Assembly (NCBI GenBank): GCA_022457065.1
Contig: JAJGBQ010000019.1
Location: 1-16,933 of the forward strand
Length of the DNA stretch: 16,933 nucleotides
From: Curvularia sp. ZM96
Lineage: Eukaryota > Ascomycota > Dothideomycetes > Pleosporales > Pleosporaceae
Direction of reading: 5' to 3'
The position numbers and the translations under genes are program-made. The notes under the pieces are model-generated. The model was given only the letters and a program-made list of their open reading frames with translations. It searched no databases and was not told the DNA's origin. How positions within the stretch are numbered: position 1 is the first letter of the stretch; every line of letters begins with the position of its first letter. Positions 15,894 through 16,933 of this stretch are shown here, in pieces.

Positions 15894-16553
15894 ATGACTC
15901 GTCCGCTCACATTCGCCATTCCCAGAGGGGCGCATCCTCGAAGAAGCGCTTCCCTGCTTGTCCGCGCCGGTATCGAGCCGGAGGCGGAGTTCCATGACAA
16001 GAAAAGCCGGGCGTTGCGCTTCGCCACCAACCGGCCAGACGTTTCGATCATCCGCGTGCGCGCTTTCGATGTGGCCACCTTTGTCGCGCATGGCGCCGCG
16101 CAGATCGGCATCGTGGGTTCCGACGTGGTGGACGAGTTCGATTATTCCGAACTTTACGCGCCGGTCGATCTCGCCATGGGCCATTGCCGCCTGTCGGTCG
16201 CGGAACCCGCTGGCCTTGCCGATGAAGATGAGGCAGCGATGAGCCATGTCCGCGTCGCGACCAAATATCCGCACCTACCCGCAAATATTATGAGACGCGC
16301 GGTATCCAGGCGGAATGCGTGAAGCTGAATGGCGCGATGGAGTTGGCCCCGTCGCTCGGCCTGTCACGCCGTATCGTCGACCTCGTATCGTCGGGCGCGA
16401 CGCTGAAAGCCAACGGCCTGGTCGAAACCAACGTCATCATGCAGGTGTCGGCGCGGCTGATCGTCAATCGGGCAGCCTATAAGATGCGCTCGGCGGAACT
16501 CGCCCCTCTGGTAGAGGCCTTCCGCAGGGCCGTGAACGAAAGATGCCGCTTAG
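15894..16553 (+). CDS. hisG: ATP phosphoribosyltransferase, short form (frameshifted)
   Basis: First step of histidine synthesis. Seen: MTRPLTFAIPRG, LLVRAGIEPEAEFHDKKSRA, VSIIRVRAFDVATFVAHGAA, QIGIVGSDVVDEFDYSELY, then in the next frame CVKLNGAMELAPSLGLS, IVDLVSSGATLKANGLVETN (the PRPP-binding region) and IMQVSARLIVNRAAYK. About 219 residues, so it lacks the C-terminal regulatory domain and belongs to the short HisG type that works with HisZ, which is not in this window. An inserted G near 15928 and a lost C near 15955 cancel each other and corrupt about ten residues (AHPRRSAS in place of an RILEEALP-like stretch). Further shifts near 16280 and 16541; one more A there gives NEKDAA and TAG at 16551. 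AAGGCG precedes the start at 15894. Confidence 0.94.
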
Positions 16554-16933
16554 ACTGGGTAGCCAGGATGCGGATTTCGCCGCCTGCTTTCACCGCGCTG
16601 GTCGATGCGCGCGTGAGGCGGACGAGGACGTATCGCGCGACGTTTCCGCGATTCTGAAGGCGTCCGGACGGAAGGCGATGCCGCGCTGGCCGATTATACG
16701 GCGCGTTTCGACCGGCATGATTTGAACGTTAGCGGCTGGGCGGTGACGCCTGCCGAACGCCGCGCTGCGCTGGACGGCATTTCAACCGAACTGCGCGACG
16801 CGCTGGAACCTCGCGACGGCGCGCATCACGGCCTATCATGAAAAGCAGAAGCCGCAGGACGCCGACGGCGTGGATGGCGCGGGCGTGCGCCTCGGCGCGC
16901 GGTGGAACGCGGTGGATGCGGCCGGCCTCTATG
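16543..16933 (+). CDS. hisD: Histidinol dehydrogenase, N-terminal part (partial, frameshifted)
   Basis: Last two steps of histidine synthesis, oxidising histidinol to histidine. Seen: MPLRLGSQDADFAA at 16543, EADEDVSRDVSAILKA (typical HisD opening helix), then in other frames DYTARFDRHDLNVSGWAVTP-like pieces, ERRAALDGISTELRDALE, and ITAYHEKQKPQDADGVDGAG. The start overlaps the end of hisG by 11 bases (ATG inside the last hisG codons), showing translational coupling. Shifts near 16583, 16610, 16665, 16720 and 16810. The gene runs off the right edge after about 130 of roughly 430 residues; the catalytic zinc and His residues lie beyond the window. Confidence 0.9.

Noticed and set aside
1..16933. 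Pseudogenes from genuine genome decay
   Set aside because: Breaks are spread evenly over all genes including essential ones, are single-base in runs, and no gene shows large deletions or insertion sequences.

Overview
The window looks like chromosomal DNA from an alphaproteobacterium, most likely a sphingomonad (Sphingomonas/Sphingobium/Novosphingobium group). The reasons are the high GC with GC-rich third codon positions, a SciP/DUF1153 gene (a family restricted to alphaproteobacteria), a RibB protein that carries a GTP-cyclohydrolase-II-like domain without zinc cysteines and an N-terminal helix-turn-helix, short-form HisG, and the overall protein style. This placement is inference; no marker gene is present.

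The dominant property of the sequence is a very high density of single-base insertions and deletions, mostly in runs of G, C, A or T. Almost every gene is split over two or three frames, including genes expected to be indispensable (ribE, ribH, hisG, mnmA), while family motifs continue cleanly across each break. By eye I count roughly 50 such breaks in 16.9 kb. This is what an unpolished long-read or pyrosequencing assembly looks like, not decay of individual genes. Each gene below is therefore annotated as one locus spanning its frames. The long open frames on the opposite strand are shadows.

Layout. 1-544 (minus): partial EamA/DMT transporter. 613-1675 (plus): Old Yellow Enzyme-type ene-reductase, divergent from it across an operator-like dyad. 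1679-5892 (minus): riboflavin biosynthesis, in transcription order ribD, a small unknown gene, ribE, ribB(-GCHII-like), ribH. 5898-7110 (minus): TonB energy transducer followed by a membrane-anchored coiled-coil protein that abuts ribD. 7263-8517 (minus): DUF445 membrane protein. 8624-12961 (minus): RND efflux operon, with the periplasmic adaptor first and then the inner-membrane pump. 13155-13403 (plus) and 13494-13748 (minus): two small GlsB/YeaQ-type stress membrane proteins facing each other across a terminator hairpin. 13930-14620 (minus): sciP preceded by two possible small genes. 14756-16933 (plus): mnmA, then hisG and the start of hisD.

Functionally most of this is housekeeping: FMN/FAD synthesis, histidine synthesis, tRNA thiolation and cell-cycle control, plus an envelope block (TonB, DUF445, RND pump, GlsB). 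I saw no phage, insertion sequence, CRISPR array, toxin or defence island. The less explained parts are the small gene and AT-richer spacer inside the riboflavin cluster, the tonB-coiled-coil-ribD arrangement, the small genes before sciP, and several perfect inverted repeats at promoters.
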